DNA of 64,000 nt from Enterococcus wangshanyuanii (GTDB lineage: Bacteria > Bacillota > Bacilli > Lactobacillales > Enterococcaceae), in assembly GCF_002197645.1 (NCBI RefSeq), contig NZ_CP021874.1, forward strand, positions 2,790,001 to 2,854,000. Direction: 5' to 3'. Positions 8,039 to 15,921 of this stretch are shown piece by piece; position 1 is the stretch's first letter; each line of letters starts with the position of its first letter. The notes beneath the pieces were generated by a model. It saw nothing but the letters and a program-made list of their open reading frames with translations. It was not told the DNA's origin and searched no databases. Both the position numbers and the translations under genes were made by a program.

Positions 8039-8674
8039 TTGTGCTAGTATAAACGGACTTTTCTTTCTAATCAAGAATCCTTCCTGATGTAATTCTTTTA
8101 AGCAAACTGAGATACGGGACTGAGAAGTACGACAAAATTTGGCTAAGATTTCTTGTGTGAACACAGCTGGAATTTCGAGTTGTTCCAAGTCATTCAATTC
8201 TCCAACAAAATCGGCAAGATAGATCAATAATGTTTGAACTCTGTCTTTTGGCGACAAAGAAAGCAAATCGAAAAAACGATAATGCCTTTGAAAAATATCA
8301 GCAAAATTTGTCAGAAGAAGCTCGTAGTAGTCAGGGTGTGCATTAAGTGTCGTAAGCAAATAGTCCTTTTTGATTTTGATCACCGTTGCTCTTGCGCTGA
8401 GAACGCTGATCGCATGATCTTTCGTTTGATAGCTTGAAAAGGTGTCTAAACCAAAAAAGTCATTGCTAAAAATAAACGAAGAAATAAAACTGTTTGCTTC
8501 AGTTATGACTTCTACTGAAAGAATACCGTCTACCAAAAAAAATAAATGGTCGGATTTATCAAATTCTGTTACGATCGAATGCCCTTTTTCTAGCGTTCGT
8601 TCTGCAATGTTGTGCATCGAATCGGTTGTCTTTAAATAATCGATTAGCTCTTGGTTGTTTTTAAATAATTCCAT
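8036..8674 (-). CDS. Crp/Fnr-family transcriptional regulator
   Basis: A 212-residue protein with an N-terminal cyclic-nucleotide-binding-like beta-roll (about 20-115; DHLFFLVDGILSVEV, SNDFFGLDTFSS) and a C-terminal winged helix (about 145-212; TQEILAKFCRTSQSRISVCL, with recognition-helix residues SQSRIS). It lacks an FNR-type N-terminal cysteine cluster, so oxygen sensing by Fe-S is unlikely; the effector is unknown. Monocistronic and transcribed away from the tRNA-modifying gene; a TATAAT-like -10 lies at 8703-8708 on the minus strand. Only a weak ribosome site (AAGAG) is visible. Confidence 0.88.
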   Translation of the reverse strand: MELFKNNQELIDYLKTTDSMHNIAERTLEKGHSIVTEFDKSDHLFFLVDGILSVEVITEANSFISSFIFSNDFFGLDTFSSYQTKDHAISVLSARATVIKIKKDYLLTTLNAHPDYYELLLTNFADIFQRHYRFFDLLSLSPKDRVQTLLIYLADFVGELNDLEQLEIPAVFTQEILAKFCRTSQSRISVCLKELHQEGFLIRKKSPFILAQ

Positions 8675-8734
8675 AGCATGCTCTTTTCTTTTGTCTTACT
8701 TTATTATAACTGTTTTTTTAGTGTGATTATACAT

Positions 8735-8776
8735 AAAAAAGAGGCAGCAACAAAAGATTTTCTTCTGTTACTGCCA
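8735..8776 (-). terminator. Terminator of the tRNA-dihydrouridine synthase gene
   Basis: On the minus strand GGCAGTAACAGAAGA pairs with TCTTTTGTTGCTGCC, followed by TCTTTTTT. Confidence 0.8.
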
Positions 8777-8824
8777 TTTATTCGTAATAAAAAACGATAT
8801 CCCATGTTCGAAAAACAAGTGTGC

Positions 8825-9799
8825 TTAAGATTCAGGAGTGTCTTGTTTGGTAAATGAAGCCAAGAGTTGTCTCACTTCATCGGTTGATTTTGTATTCATC
8901 AATTGAACCCGTAAATCGCTTGCGCCTGGAAATCCTTTGACATAGATTTTAAAGAAACGGTGCAAGCCAACGATCGATCGTGGTGCTAGCTCTGCGTAGT
9001 GATCTTGTAGATCAAGCTGCAGCTGCAATAAGCCCAGCAGTTCTTGTGTAGAATGCTTTTTTGGTTCTTTTTCAAAGGCGTAAGGATTTTTGAAAATTCC
9101 ACGGCCGATCATGATTCCATCGACGCCATATTGTTCTGCAAGTTCTAGTCCTTTTTGGCGATCAGGGATATCGCCGTTGATGGTGATCAAGGTTTGAGGT
9201 GCGATGCGGTCGCGAATCGCCATGATCTGCGGGATGATTTCCCAATGGGCATCAACCTTACTCATTTCTTCCCGTGTCCGTAAATGGATAGAAAGATTTG
9301 CGATATCTTGTTTCAGTAAATGCGTGATCCAGTCTTCCATTTCATCGATGTCCTTGTAGCCGATGCGCGTTTTGACACTCACAGGTAAGTTGCCTACTTT
9401 AGCGGCTTCGATCAGCTCAGCTGCTACTTCTGGTCGTAAAATCAGACCGCTGCCTTTCCCTCGGCGAGCAACGTTTGGAACGGGACAGCCCATGTTGATA
9501 TCGATTCCTTTAAAGCCCATTTCAGCTAAACCGATACTCATTTCACGAAAGAAATCGGGGTTATCTCCCCAAATATGTGCGACCATCGGCTGTTCATCTT
9601 CTGTAAAGATTAAGCGTCCTTGAACGCTTTCTTTGCCGTCGGGATGACAATAGCTATCTGAATTGGTAAATTCAGTGAAAAAGACGTCAGGTGCGCCAGC
9701 TTTTTGAACGACATGACGAAAAACAACGTCTGTTACATCTTCCATCGGTGCTAAAATAAAAAAGGGTTTCGGTAATTCTGACCAAAAATTTGTTGTCAT
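8825..9799 (-). CDS. dus: tRNA-dihydrouridine synthase
   Basis: A 324-residue FMN enzyme that reduces uridine in the tRNA D-loop. The N-terminus [13 protein letters not shown] is the family FMN motif; the active-site Cys105 sits in [29 protein letters not shown] and [16 protein letters not shown] complete the TIM-barrel phosphate-binding motifs. Minus-strand GGAGA lies 6 nt before the ATG. Length and motifs are normal. Which Dus subgroup, and so which uridine, cannot be decided here. Confidence 0.95.
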   Translation of the reverse strand: MTTNFWSELPKPFFILAPMEDVTDVVFRHVVQKAGAPDVFFTEFTNSDSYCHPDGKESVQGRLIFTEDEQPMVAHIWGDNPDFFREMSIGLAEMGFKGIDINMGCPVPNVARRGKGSGLILRPEVAAELIEAAKVGNLPVSVKTRIGYKDIDEMEDWITHLLKQDIANLSIHLRTREEMSKVDAHWEIIPQIMAIRDRIAPQTLITINGDIPDRQKGLELAEQYGVDGIMIGRGIFKNPYAFEKEPKKHSTQELLGLLQLQLDLQDHYAELAPRSIVGLHRFFKIYVKGFPGASDLRVQLMNTKSTDEVRQLLASFTKQDTPES

Positions 9800-9960
9800 C
9801 TATATTCTCCACTCTATGTGCTATATTATGATTTAGAAAAACATCCTTATTATACAAGGAATTAGGGAAAGAAGCAAAAAACAAAGAGCGCTTTATACGA
9901 TAAGGAATGAGTCAGAAGGAGTGGCTTTATCTTAGAGTGGGCTCCTTATTCTAGTCTGCC

Positions 9961-10011
9961 TTGACAACAAAAGGACATTAATTTATATTTAACATAGACA
10001 ATTATCTATGT
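9961..10011 (+). promoter_or_regulatory. Promoter and ArsR-type operator
   Basis: TTGACA (9961-9966), 17 nt, TATATT (9984-9989) form a good sigma-A promoter. Immediately downstream ACATAGA (9992-9998) and TCTATGT (10005-10011) are exact inverted repeats, placed where binding of the ArsR-type product of the next gene would block transcription. Confidence 0.75.
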
Positions 10012-10027
10012 AAGGGAGTGACTTAAA

Positions 10028-10312
10028 ATGAACTATGATGAAACGTCATGTGTACTCAAAGCGATGGCTGATCCTAAGCGTTTGAAAATCATCGATCTTC
10101 TTTCAAATGGTACGATGTGCGCATGTGATGTATTGAAGCATTTTGATTTTACGCAGCCAACACTCTCTCATCATATGAAAGTATTGGAAAAAGCTGGCAT
10201 CGTCTCGGTCAGCAAGCAAAGCCAGTGGCATCACTATACGCTAAAAGAGGCATTTGTGAAAGAGTTTATGTTGTCGATGACACAATTGTTAGCGATGAAC
10301 GAGCAACAGTGA
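10028..10312 (+). CDS. ArsR/SmtB-family repressor
   Basis: A 94-residue winged-helix protein. The motif TMCACDVLKHF places a C-x-C pair in the alpha-3 region, like the ELCVCDL arsenic/antimony site of ArsR; the recognition helix is QPTLSHHMKVLEKAG. RBS GGGAG. It heads an operon with an ABC-2 type exporter 46 nt downstream, so it probably represses that exporter until a thiol-reactive metal(loid) or similar ligand binds. The ligand is not proven by sequence. Confidence 0.9.
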   Translation: MNYDETSCVLKAMADPKRLKIIDLLSNGTMCACDVLKHFDFTQPTLSHHMKVLEKAGIVSVSKQSQWHHYTLKEAFVKEFMLSMTQLLAMNEQQ

Positions 10313-10358
10313 AGAATGGATCAAATAAGATGGATCTAAAGAAGGAGATTTTTATTAA

Positions 10359-11294
10359 ATGGGCTATGCATTAGAAATAAAGGATTTGAAAAAAGTATAC
10401 GCAACAGGCGTTGAAGCGCTTCGTGGCATTGACTTAACTGTTGAGGAAGGGGATTTTTATGCGCTTTTAGGACCAAATGGTGCAGGAAAATCAACAACGA
10501 TCGGAATTATTACGTCGCTTGTCAATAAAACTTCAGGAAAAGTCAAAGTATTTGATTATGACCTTGATACAGATCTGGTACGTGCGAAACAGCAAATTGG
10601 TTTAGTACCACAGGAATTCAACTTTAATCCCTTTGAAACCGTCCAGCAAATCGTAGTCAATCAAGCCGGTTATTACGGGGTATCACGAAAAGAAGCGCTG
10701 GAACGCAGTGAAAAATATTTGAAGCAGTCAAATCTTTGGGAAAAACGAAATGAGCGTGCACGGATGCTTTCTGGCGGGATGAAACGTCGTTTGATGATCG
10801 CTCGTGCGCTGATGCATGAGCCGCGCTTGTTGATTCTGGATGAACCGACAGCTGGGGTCGATATCGAGCTGCGTCGTGAAATGTGGGAGTTTTTGCGTGA
10901 ATTGAATGAAAGTGGCACAACTATCATTTTAACGACGCATTATTTAGAAGAAGCAGAAATGCTTTGCCGTAATATTGGGATCATTCAATCAGGGGAATTG
11001 ATCGAAAATACAAGCATGAAATCTCTTTTGGCAAAATTACAGTTTGAAACGTTTATCTTTGACTTGGCTCCATCGGATAAGAGACCGGAAATCGTTGGCT
11101 ATAAGAGTTTTCTTGAGGATGAACAGACACTTGAAGTGGAAGTTGAACGTAATCAAGGAATCAATGAAGTATTCAAACAGTTGAGTGACCAAGGAATCAA
11201 GGTTCTATCCATGCGTAACAAATCAAATCGTTTGGAAGAGCTGTTTCTGAAAATCACTGAAGAAGAACATCACGTGGAGGAAAAAAATGTCTAA
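10359..11294 (+). CDS. ABC-2 type exporter, ATP-binding protein
   Basis: A 311-residue ATPase: Walker A GPNGAGKST at about 38-46, Q-loop VPQEFNFN, signature LSGGMKRRLMIARAL, Walker B LLILDEPTAGVD, and switch His in TTHYLEEAE. The C-terminal extension after about residue 220 is typical of drug/polysaccharide ABC-2 systems (DrrA/NodI/YadG-like). AAGGAGA precedes the ATG. Its last codons overlap the start of the permease gene, indicating translational coupling. Substrate unknown; control by ArsR suggests a toxic compound. Confidence 0.94.
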   Translation: MGYALEIKDLKKVYATGVEALRGIDLTVEEGDFYALLGPNGAGKSTTIGIITSLVNKTSGKVKVFDYDLDTDLVRAKQQIGLVPQEFNFNPFETVQQIVVNQAGYYGVSRKEALERSEKYLKQSNLWEKRNERARMLSGGMKRRLMIARALMHEPRLLILDEPTAGVDIELRREMWEFLRELNESGTTIILTTHYLEEAEMLCRNIGIIQSGELIENTSMKSLLAKLQFETFIFDLAPSDKRPEIVGYKSFLEDEQTLEVEVERNQGINEVFKQLSDQGIKVLSMRNKSNRLEELFLKITEEEHHVEEKNV

Positions 11295-12057
11295 TCTTTA
11301 TTTTACAGCTTTAAAAAGCTTAGCAGTCAAAGAAACAAATCGTTACCTGCGGATCTGGGTCCAAACCTTAGTACCGCCAGTCATTACGACATCATTGTAT
11401 TTTATTATTTTTGGGAAAATGATTGGAGGACGGATCGGAGATATGGGTGGCTTTTCTTATATGGAATTTATCGTCCCTGGCTTGATCATGATGTCAGCTA
11501 TCACAAGCTCTTATTCAAACGTATCTTCTTCTTTTTTCTCACAGAAATTCCAGAAAAATATTGAAGAGCTGTTGGTTGCACCAGTACCGACACATGTGAT
11601 CATTTGGGGCTTTGTCTTCGGTGGTCTTGGCCGAAGCGTGCTAGTTGGAACACTAGTTACGATGATTTCGTTATTTTTTGTTCCCCTGCACGTCTATTCA
11701 TGGTTCATGGTGATCGTGACACTTCTAATGACGGCGATCTTATTCTCTTTAGCAGGGCTATTAAATGGGATCTTCGCGCAGTCTTTTGATGATGTGTCGA
11801 TTGTGCCAACGTTTGTTTTACAGCCGTTGACTTATCTTGGCGGTGTTTTCTATGCGATTTCAATGTTGCCGCCATTTTGGCAAGCTGTTTCAAAAATAAA
11901 TCCGATCGTTTACATGATTTCAGGCTTTCGCTTTGGTTTTTTAGGAACAGAAGATGTGCCAGTAGCATTATCACTAGCCATTTTAATTCTCTTTATCGTG
12001 GTGCTTTATTCTGTATGCTGGTACTTGATCGATAAAGGACGCGGCTTGAGAAGTTAA
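11287..12057 (+). CDS. ABC-2 type exporter, permease
   Basis: A 256-residue membrane protein with six predicted spans, matching ABC-2 membrane-domain families (conserved PGLIMMSAITSSYSN after the second span and FVLQPLTYLGGVFYAISMLP before the fifth). GTGGAGGAAAAAA precedes the ATG; it overlaps the ATPase gene by 8 nt. Together they should form a 2+2 exporter. Confidence 0.93.
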   Translation: MSNLYFTALKSLAVKETNRYLRIWVQTLVPPVITTSLYFIIFGKMIGGRIGDMGGFSYMEFIVPGLIMMSAITSSYSNVSSSFFSQKFQKNIEELLVAPVPTHVIIWGFVFGGLGRSVLVGTLVTMISLFFVPLHVYSWFMVIVTLLMTAILFSLAGLLNGIFAQSFDDVSIVPTFVLQPLTYLGGVFYAISMLPPFWQAVSKINPIVYMISGFRFGFLGTEDVPVALSLAILILFIVVLYSVCWYLIDKGRGLRS

Positions 12058-12085
12058 GTTATTACTCATTTTTTATTATGAATTA

Positions 12086-12134
12086 GAGTCTTAGACAAAA
12101 CTAGGTATTCGTTTTGTCTAGGGCTCTTCTTTTC
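12086..12134 (+). terminator. Terminator of the ArsR-ABC operon
   Basis: GAGTCTTAGACAAAAC (12086-12101) pairs with GTTTTGTCTAGGGCTC (12111-12126), followed by TTCTTTT. Confidence 0.75.
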
Positions 12135-12157
12135 AGCAGTATATGTGGGAAAACACT

Positions 12158-13354
12158 TCATTTGATTGTAGATATTCTTAGAACAAAAGCAGCGAATCCA
12201 ATCAAGAAAATTCCCATAAATGCGGGCGCTGCATGACTAAATACAGCATACAATTGTCCGCCGATCAACGGTCCGATCACGCGAGCCAAAGCTTGCATAC
12301 TCTGCGCACTCCCCTGAATTTGACCTTGCTCACTTGCACTAACTGATTTTGATAACATTCCATTAAAAGAAGGCCCAAAAACAGAATCACCTAAACCGAA
12401 GAAAATCATCCCTAAAAGGAAGCATCCAGAGTGGGCAGTAAGTGCCGATAAGGCAATAAAAAAGTATCCAACAAGTTCACTGATCATCCCTACCAAAGCA
12501 ATAGTTTTATCTGGCATGATTTTTAATAAACGAGGCATAATGAATGCTTGGGAGAAAATATCCAGTATACCGATGATCGAAAAAGTTAGACCGATCAGAA
12601 CAGGCTGCCAAGCGAAAGTATCAATTGAAAATTGCGAAAAAATCGCTTGCAATGAACCATTTGGCAGCCAAACAAGAAAGCCAGTGAGCAATAACCATTT
12701 GATTGATAGAAGGGAGAAGCTATTTGATAGTTGACCAAAGGGATGAAGCTGTTTTACTTTCAGCTTAGGTGTACGTTTTGATCTTACGAGACTTTCCGGC
12801 ATGAAAAAATACCCGTATGCCGCGTTTAATAAAGTAACAACAGCTCCAGCATACATCGGAACTCGATGACCGAATGTAGCCAGAGTACCGCCGATGATCG
12901 GACCTAACGTTGTTCCGACACCGACGAGTGCGCTGATCCAGCCGAAATATTTTGTTCGTTCGCTTTCAGGAGTGATATCTGCAAAATAAGCAAAAATCGC
13001 AGAGATTTCTCCCCCAGTCGCTCCTTCGATGATTCGACCTAGGAAAAGGACCCAAAGAGCTCCGCTTATGCCAAAAATAACGTAACCCAAAGCTGAACCT
13101 AACAAACTGAGGATCAGTACAGGTCGGCGCCCATAGCGGTCGCTTAAAGAGCCTAAGATAGGTGCAACTATAAAAACGGCTAAAGCATAAACTGACATGA
13201 GTGAAGTGACGATCGTTGCCTGTTTGCTAGGATCTTTTGTATAATCAGAAACTAAAAATGGCAATACTGGACTAACGATAGTTAAACCTAATCCAGTTAA
13301 AAAAACAGTAGTAAAACCAAAAATCAACGCATGTTTATTGATAGAATGAGTCAT
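12158..13354 (-). CDS. MFS drug-type exporter (TetA-like, DHA1)
   Basis: A 398-residue major facilitator with 12 hydrophobic segments. Motif A appears as GSLSDRYGRRP in loop 2-3 and the antiporter motif C as GVGTTLGPIIGG in span 5, marking the proton-drug antiporter group (TetA/multidrug family). Minus-strand AAGGAGAATTTTA precedes the ATG. It lies downstream of a MarR-family gene, with a perfect inverted repeat over its own promoter. The exported compound is unknown; the sequence alone does not establish tetracycline resistance. Confidence 0.9.
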   Translation of the reverse strand: MTHSINKHALIFGFTTVFLTGLGLTIVSPVLPFLVSDYTKDPSKQATIVTSLMSVYALAVFIVAPILGSLSDRYGRRPVLILSLLGSALGYVIFGISGALWVLFLGRIIEGATGGEISAIFAYFADITPESERTKYFGWISALVGVGTTLGPIIGGTLATFGHRVPMYAGAVVTLLNAAYGYFFMPESLVRSKRTPKLKVKQLHPFGQLSNSFSLLSIKWLLLTGFLVWLPNGSLQAIFSQFSIDTFAWQPVLIGLTFSIIGILDIFSQAFIMPRLLKIMPDKTIALVGMISELVGYFFIALSALTAHSGCFLLGMIFFGLGDSVFGPSFNGMLSKSVSASEQGQIQGSAQSMQALARVIGPLIGGQLYAVFSHAAPAFMGIFLIGFAAFVLRISTIK

Positions 13355-13372
13355 TAAAATTCTCCTTCAATG

Positions 13373-13426
13373 ATATTGTTTCTGAGGAAACAATATTACT
13401 TTAATCTTATTTTGTTTCTTTGTCAA
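13373..13426 (-). promoter_or_regulatory. Promoter and operator of the MFS exporter gene
   Basis: On the minus strand TTGACA (13426-13421), 17 nt, TAAAGT (13403-13398). Directly downstream is a perfect 10-bp inverted repeat ATATTGTTTC-TGAG-GAAACAATAT (13373-13396), a good candidate site for the neighbouring MarR-type repressor. Confidence 0.7.
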
Positions 13427-13440
13427 CAAAAAAATGCGAA

Positions 13441-13472
13441 GAAAAAATACCACTTACTTAGTGATATTTTTT
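13441..13472 (-). terminator. Terminator overlapping the 3' end of the marR-type gene
   Basis: On the minus strand AAATATCACT-AAGTA-AGTGGTATTTTTTC forms a stem with T-tail; it overlaps the last codons of the regulator and would separate its transcript from the MFS gene. Confidence 0.6.
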
Positions 13473-13900
13473 AGATGATGTCTGTATCGACCGATAAACC
13501 TGAAAATTGTATCAAATTCTTCTTTCGTCATATGTGCGAAAACATCTTGATCACGTTGCAAAAAGGCTTCATGCAATTGCTGATGGATCGCGTTGATTTC
13601 TTGCCCCTTTTTTGTTAGTTCAAAATAGATTTCTTTTCTATTATCTTCGTTCTGATAGCGTTGAATGATATTTTTAGTGAGCAATTTTTTAGTCAATTTA
13701 CTAATAGCACCACGAGTCATGTAGCTTGCAGCAGCGAGTTTTGTGACATTTGCTTCAGGGATAAGAGCAATATGTTCGATCAATTCGATTTCATTTAAGG
13801 TATAGCCATTTAAAGCTGATTCTAATTCTGGTTTATTGAGCCAGATGATTTCATTACAGAGATCCATCAGTTCACTCATTAACTGTTGTCTATTATCCAT
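13454..13900 (-). CDS. MarR-family transcriptional regulator
   Basis: About 148 residues with the MarR winged-helix layout: LNEIELIEHIALIPEANVTKLAA, then MTRGAISKLTKKLL (recognition helix) and the wing NEDNRKEIYFELTKKGQEI. The start at 13900 is chosen because AGGAG lies just upstream; the open frame continues to 13957 without a ribosome site. It has its own promoter and is followed by a terminator and an inverted repeat at the MFS promoter, so it probably represses the MFS exporter and possibly itself. Confidence 0.9.
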   Translation of the reverse strand: MDNRQQLMSELMDLCNEIIWLNKPELESALNGYTLNEIELIEHIALIPEANVTKLAAASYMTRGAISKLTKKLLTKNIIQRYQNEDNRKEIYFELTKKGQEINAIHQQLHEAFLQRDQDVFAHMTKEEFDTIFRFIGRYRHHLKNITK

Positions 13901-13925
13901 GCGAACTCCTTTGTACTTTTTCTTT

Positions 13926-13954
13926 AGTATAGGAGCTTTTTGTTTCTTTTGCAA
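13926..13954 (-). promoter_or_regulatory. Promoter of the marR-type gene
   Basis: On the minus strand TTGCAA (13954-13949), 17 nt, TATACT (13931-13926). The -35 region contains TTGTT...AACAA, a half-matching version of the TTGTTTC-type repeat at the MFS promoter, suggesting autoregulation. Confidence 0.6.
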
Positions 13955-13968
13955 CAAAAATCAGAAGG

Positions 13969-14301
13969 TTAGTATATTGACTCGATCGTTACAGCTGTAC
14001 CGTAAGCTGTAACAATGATCAATAAAATATCGGAGTTGATAAATTGGTCATAATTGATCTTCAAAGAAAGAATTGCATTGGCATCCAATGAGGAGCTTTT
14101 ATTTTTTAATTCTGTTAATGCAGTTTTACGAGCTTCAGCATATTCGTTTGAATATGCTGAGGATTTTCCGCCGAATATTCCTTTAATGCCACTTAATGCA
14201 TCTCTTACAATATTGACTGAGATAACCTGTTCGCTAAATACTGTCCCTTTTACATCAAGGATAGTTGTATTAGTAATTGTTTCGGTTGTAACGATTTTCA
14301 T
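13969..14301 (-). CDS. UPF0145 (YbjQ-like) family protein
   Basis: About 110 residues (MKIVTTETITNTTILDVKGTVF ... ANAILSLKINYD) with the typical YbjQ pattern of a small beta-rich domain that assembles into rings in solved members. The start at 14301 has GGAGGAAT upstream; the longer frame lacks one. It overlaps the end of the GNAT gene by 32 nt, so it belongs to the MerR-GNAT-UPF0145 operon. Function of the family is not settled. Confidence 0.85.
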   Translation of the reverse strand: MKIVTTETITNTTILDVKGTVFSEQVISVNIVRDALSGIKGIFGGKSSAYSNEYAEARKTALTELKNKSSSLDANAILSLKINYDQFINSDILLIIVTAYGTAVTIESIY

Positions 14302-14905
14302 GCTGATTCCTCCATTCCATAAAATACCATTGTTTATTTTTGACAATGAGCTGACTAAGTATACTAGTTGTTTTTTTGATAAAAAAGAATCCCTTGTTTT
14401 GGTAAAGCACAAGTGCCGGTGTATTGTCTTTTGCAACGTATAAACTTAAATACTTTTGTTGATGTTTAGCTATTTTTTGACAATGTGATAGTAGCAGGTG
14501 ACCAACTTTTTTATTTCTGTAACGGGGCAAAATAGAAATAAAATCGATATGTAATTCTCCTTTTTTAGGTTTATAGGAGAGAAGCATAAGCAGTAAAGAA
14601 ATTTTTAAACGGTCTAGTAAAGTAAATTTCCCCCTCATCAAGTGTTTTAAATAATAATAGGTATCTTCTTGTTCCGTTAAAAAGAGACAGCCGCATATTT
14701 CCTGATTTGATTCAGCGATCAGCAACTGATTTTCTTTTGTTGTGCAAAGAAAGTAACTTAAGAGAGCAGTGATTTTTTTTGCTTGTTCTTTGGAGAACAA
14801 TGTTGCAGTAAATTTTGCTTCAAATCCTTGATAGATCAGTTCAGTAACTTTTTCAATCAGTCGTTCTAAAGGATAATCTTTCGCTTTATTTATCACGATG
14901 TTCAT
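14270..14905 (-). CDS. GNAT-family N-acetyltransferase
   Basis: A 211-residue protein with GNAT features: ESNQEICGCLFL (strands 2-3), HIDFISILPRYRNKKVGHLL (strand 4 and the acetyl-CoA-binding R/Q-x-x-G-x-G/A-like loop, here RYRNKKVG), and LYVAKDNTPALVLYQNKGF (strand 5 and C-terminal helix). Starts with ATGA overlap with the MerR-type gene stop. The acetyl acceptor is unknown; a compound sensed by the MerR-type regulator is a reasonable guess. Confidence 0.87.
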   Translation of the reverse strand: MNIVINKAKDYPLERLIEKVTELIYQGFEAKFTATLFSKEQAKKITALLSYFLCTTKENQLLIAESNQEICGCLFLTEQEDTYYYLKHLMRGKFTLLDRLKISLLLMLLSYKPKKGELHIDFISILPRYRNKKVGHLLLSHCQKIAKHQQKYLSLYVAKDNTPALVLYQNKGFFFIKKTTSILSQLIVKNKQWYFMEWRNQHENRYNRNNY

Positions 14906-15630
14906 AATTTCACCTCAAGAGTATAAACAGTCACATCATTATAAGCTAAGGCACATAGGACATTTTCGTAAATCAACAGTTCAGAAGGGGTAGCTGTGAT
15001 GTTTAAAAGCGGGTCAGCTAAAAAGCAATCGATTTCTCTTTCGAGCATTGATTCATTATGGACAATAAAACTTTTACACCCGTACGTACCCTGAGAAAAT
15101 AAGTAATCATGTTCTGCTTTTGTCCCTTCGAAGCTAGGAATCATAGATTGGCCGGAAGAAATATAAGACACATTATCCAATGAAGTGAAGCCTGCTTTAG
15201 TTGCTTTGAGTAAGTCGATTTCATTTCCAGTCAGGATTTCAACGGGCGCTTTCTTAAAGTAACGTGTTGTTTTTTTTAGGAAGATAAGCTCATCTAACTT
15301 ATAAGTGATCTGGGCTTGAATAATATCTTGTACGGTTTTTTTGATAGCAGTTAGCTCATCGATTTGTTGTTGTAGCTGTAACTCAGCATTTTTGAGAGAA
15401 TTCAAAATAGATGAACCGGCGAAAACTTGTTTTATTGAAGACAGTGAATAGCCAATATTTCTAAGTACGATGATTTGATACAATTTGTAAATATCGGCTT
15501 CGTCAAAAAGATAATAGCCATTTTCTTGATTGCGTTCAGGTGTCAGTAACTGCTCATCAATATAATGTCTGATTTTATATTTCGAGATAGCAAATAGTTC
15601 AGCAAGTTCTCCAGTGGTTAATTTCTTCAT
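14902..15630 (-). CDS. MerR-family regulator with C-terminal effector domain
   Basis: About 242 residues. N-terminal MerR helix-turn-helix (TGELAELFAISKYKIRHYID, then the wing with NGYYLFDEADI), a dimerisation helix (about 80-115, QLQQQIDELTAIKKTVQDII) and a C-terminal half of about 120 residues resembling a small-molecule-binding (GyrI-like) domain, though weakly. The start at 15630 has GAGGAGG upstream; the frame extends to 15645 without support. Its promoter has the 19-bp spacing typical of MerR-controlled promoters, so it should autoactivate and control the two downstream genes. Confidence 0.9.
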   Translation of the reverse strand: MKKLTTGELAELFAISKYKIRHYIDEQLLTPERNQENGYYLFDEADIYKLYQIIVLRNIGYSLSSIKQVFAGSSILNSLKNAELQLQQQIDELTAIKKTVQDIIQAQITYKLDELIFLKKTTRYFKKAPVEILTGNEIDLLKATKAGFTSLDNVSYISSGQSMIPSFEGTKAEHDYLFSQGTYGCKSFIVHNESMLEREIDCFLADPLLNITATPSELLIYENVLCALAYNDVTVYTLEVKL

Positions 15631-15656
15631 AGCTAGCCTCCTCATTGATTGTCTCC

Positions 15657-15687
15657 ATTATATATCGTGTGGTAACCACACAGTCAA
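15657..15687 (-). promoter_or_regulatory. MerR-type promoter with 19-bp spacer and perfect operator
   Basis: On the minus strand TTGACT (15687-15682), a 19-nt spacer, TATAAT (15662-15657). Inside the spacer sits GTGTGGTTACCACAC (15681-15667), an inverted repeat with one central base. The over-long spacer with an internal dyad is the hallmark of MerR-activated promoters. Confidence 0.85.
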
Positions 15688-15861
15688 GGAAAGGGATAAA
15701 AATCTTTTAGTAAAAAAACCGTACATTTATTTTTTTTATGTGTACAATTAATGCAAGTCTTCTTTTGGTAAATTAAGGGTCAGTTTTTATGGAAAGGATA
15801 CTGGCAGAAGAGGCTTCCAAGTCGACGATGTACGTGTTGAAAAAGAACCATAAAAATAGAG

Positions 15862-15898
15862 ATCAAAAAGCTGAGCGCAAAAACGCTCAGCTTTTTGA
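15862..15898. terminator. Strong hairpin terminator
   Basis: TCAAAAAGCTGAGCG (15863-15877) pairs perfectly with CGCTCAGCTTTTTGA (15884-15898). It lies just downstream of the minus-strand gene at 15922; the T-run is inside the stem. Confidence 0.7.
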
Positions 15899-15921
15899 CC
15901 TCTATGTTATTGCTTTTTTAC

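Noticed and set aside
14054..14443. Plus-strand frame of 129 codons opposite the UPF0145 gene
   Set aside because: Shadow of the minus-strand genes; its codons mirror them and no start signal is present.
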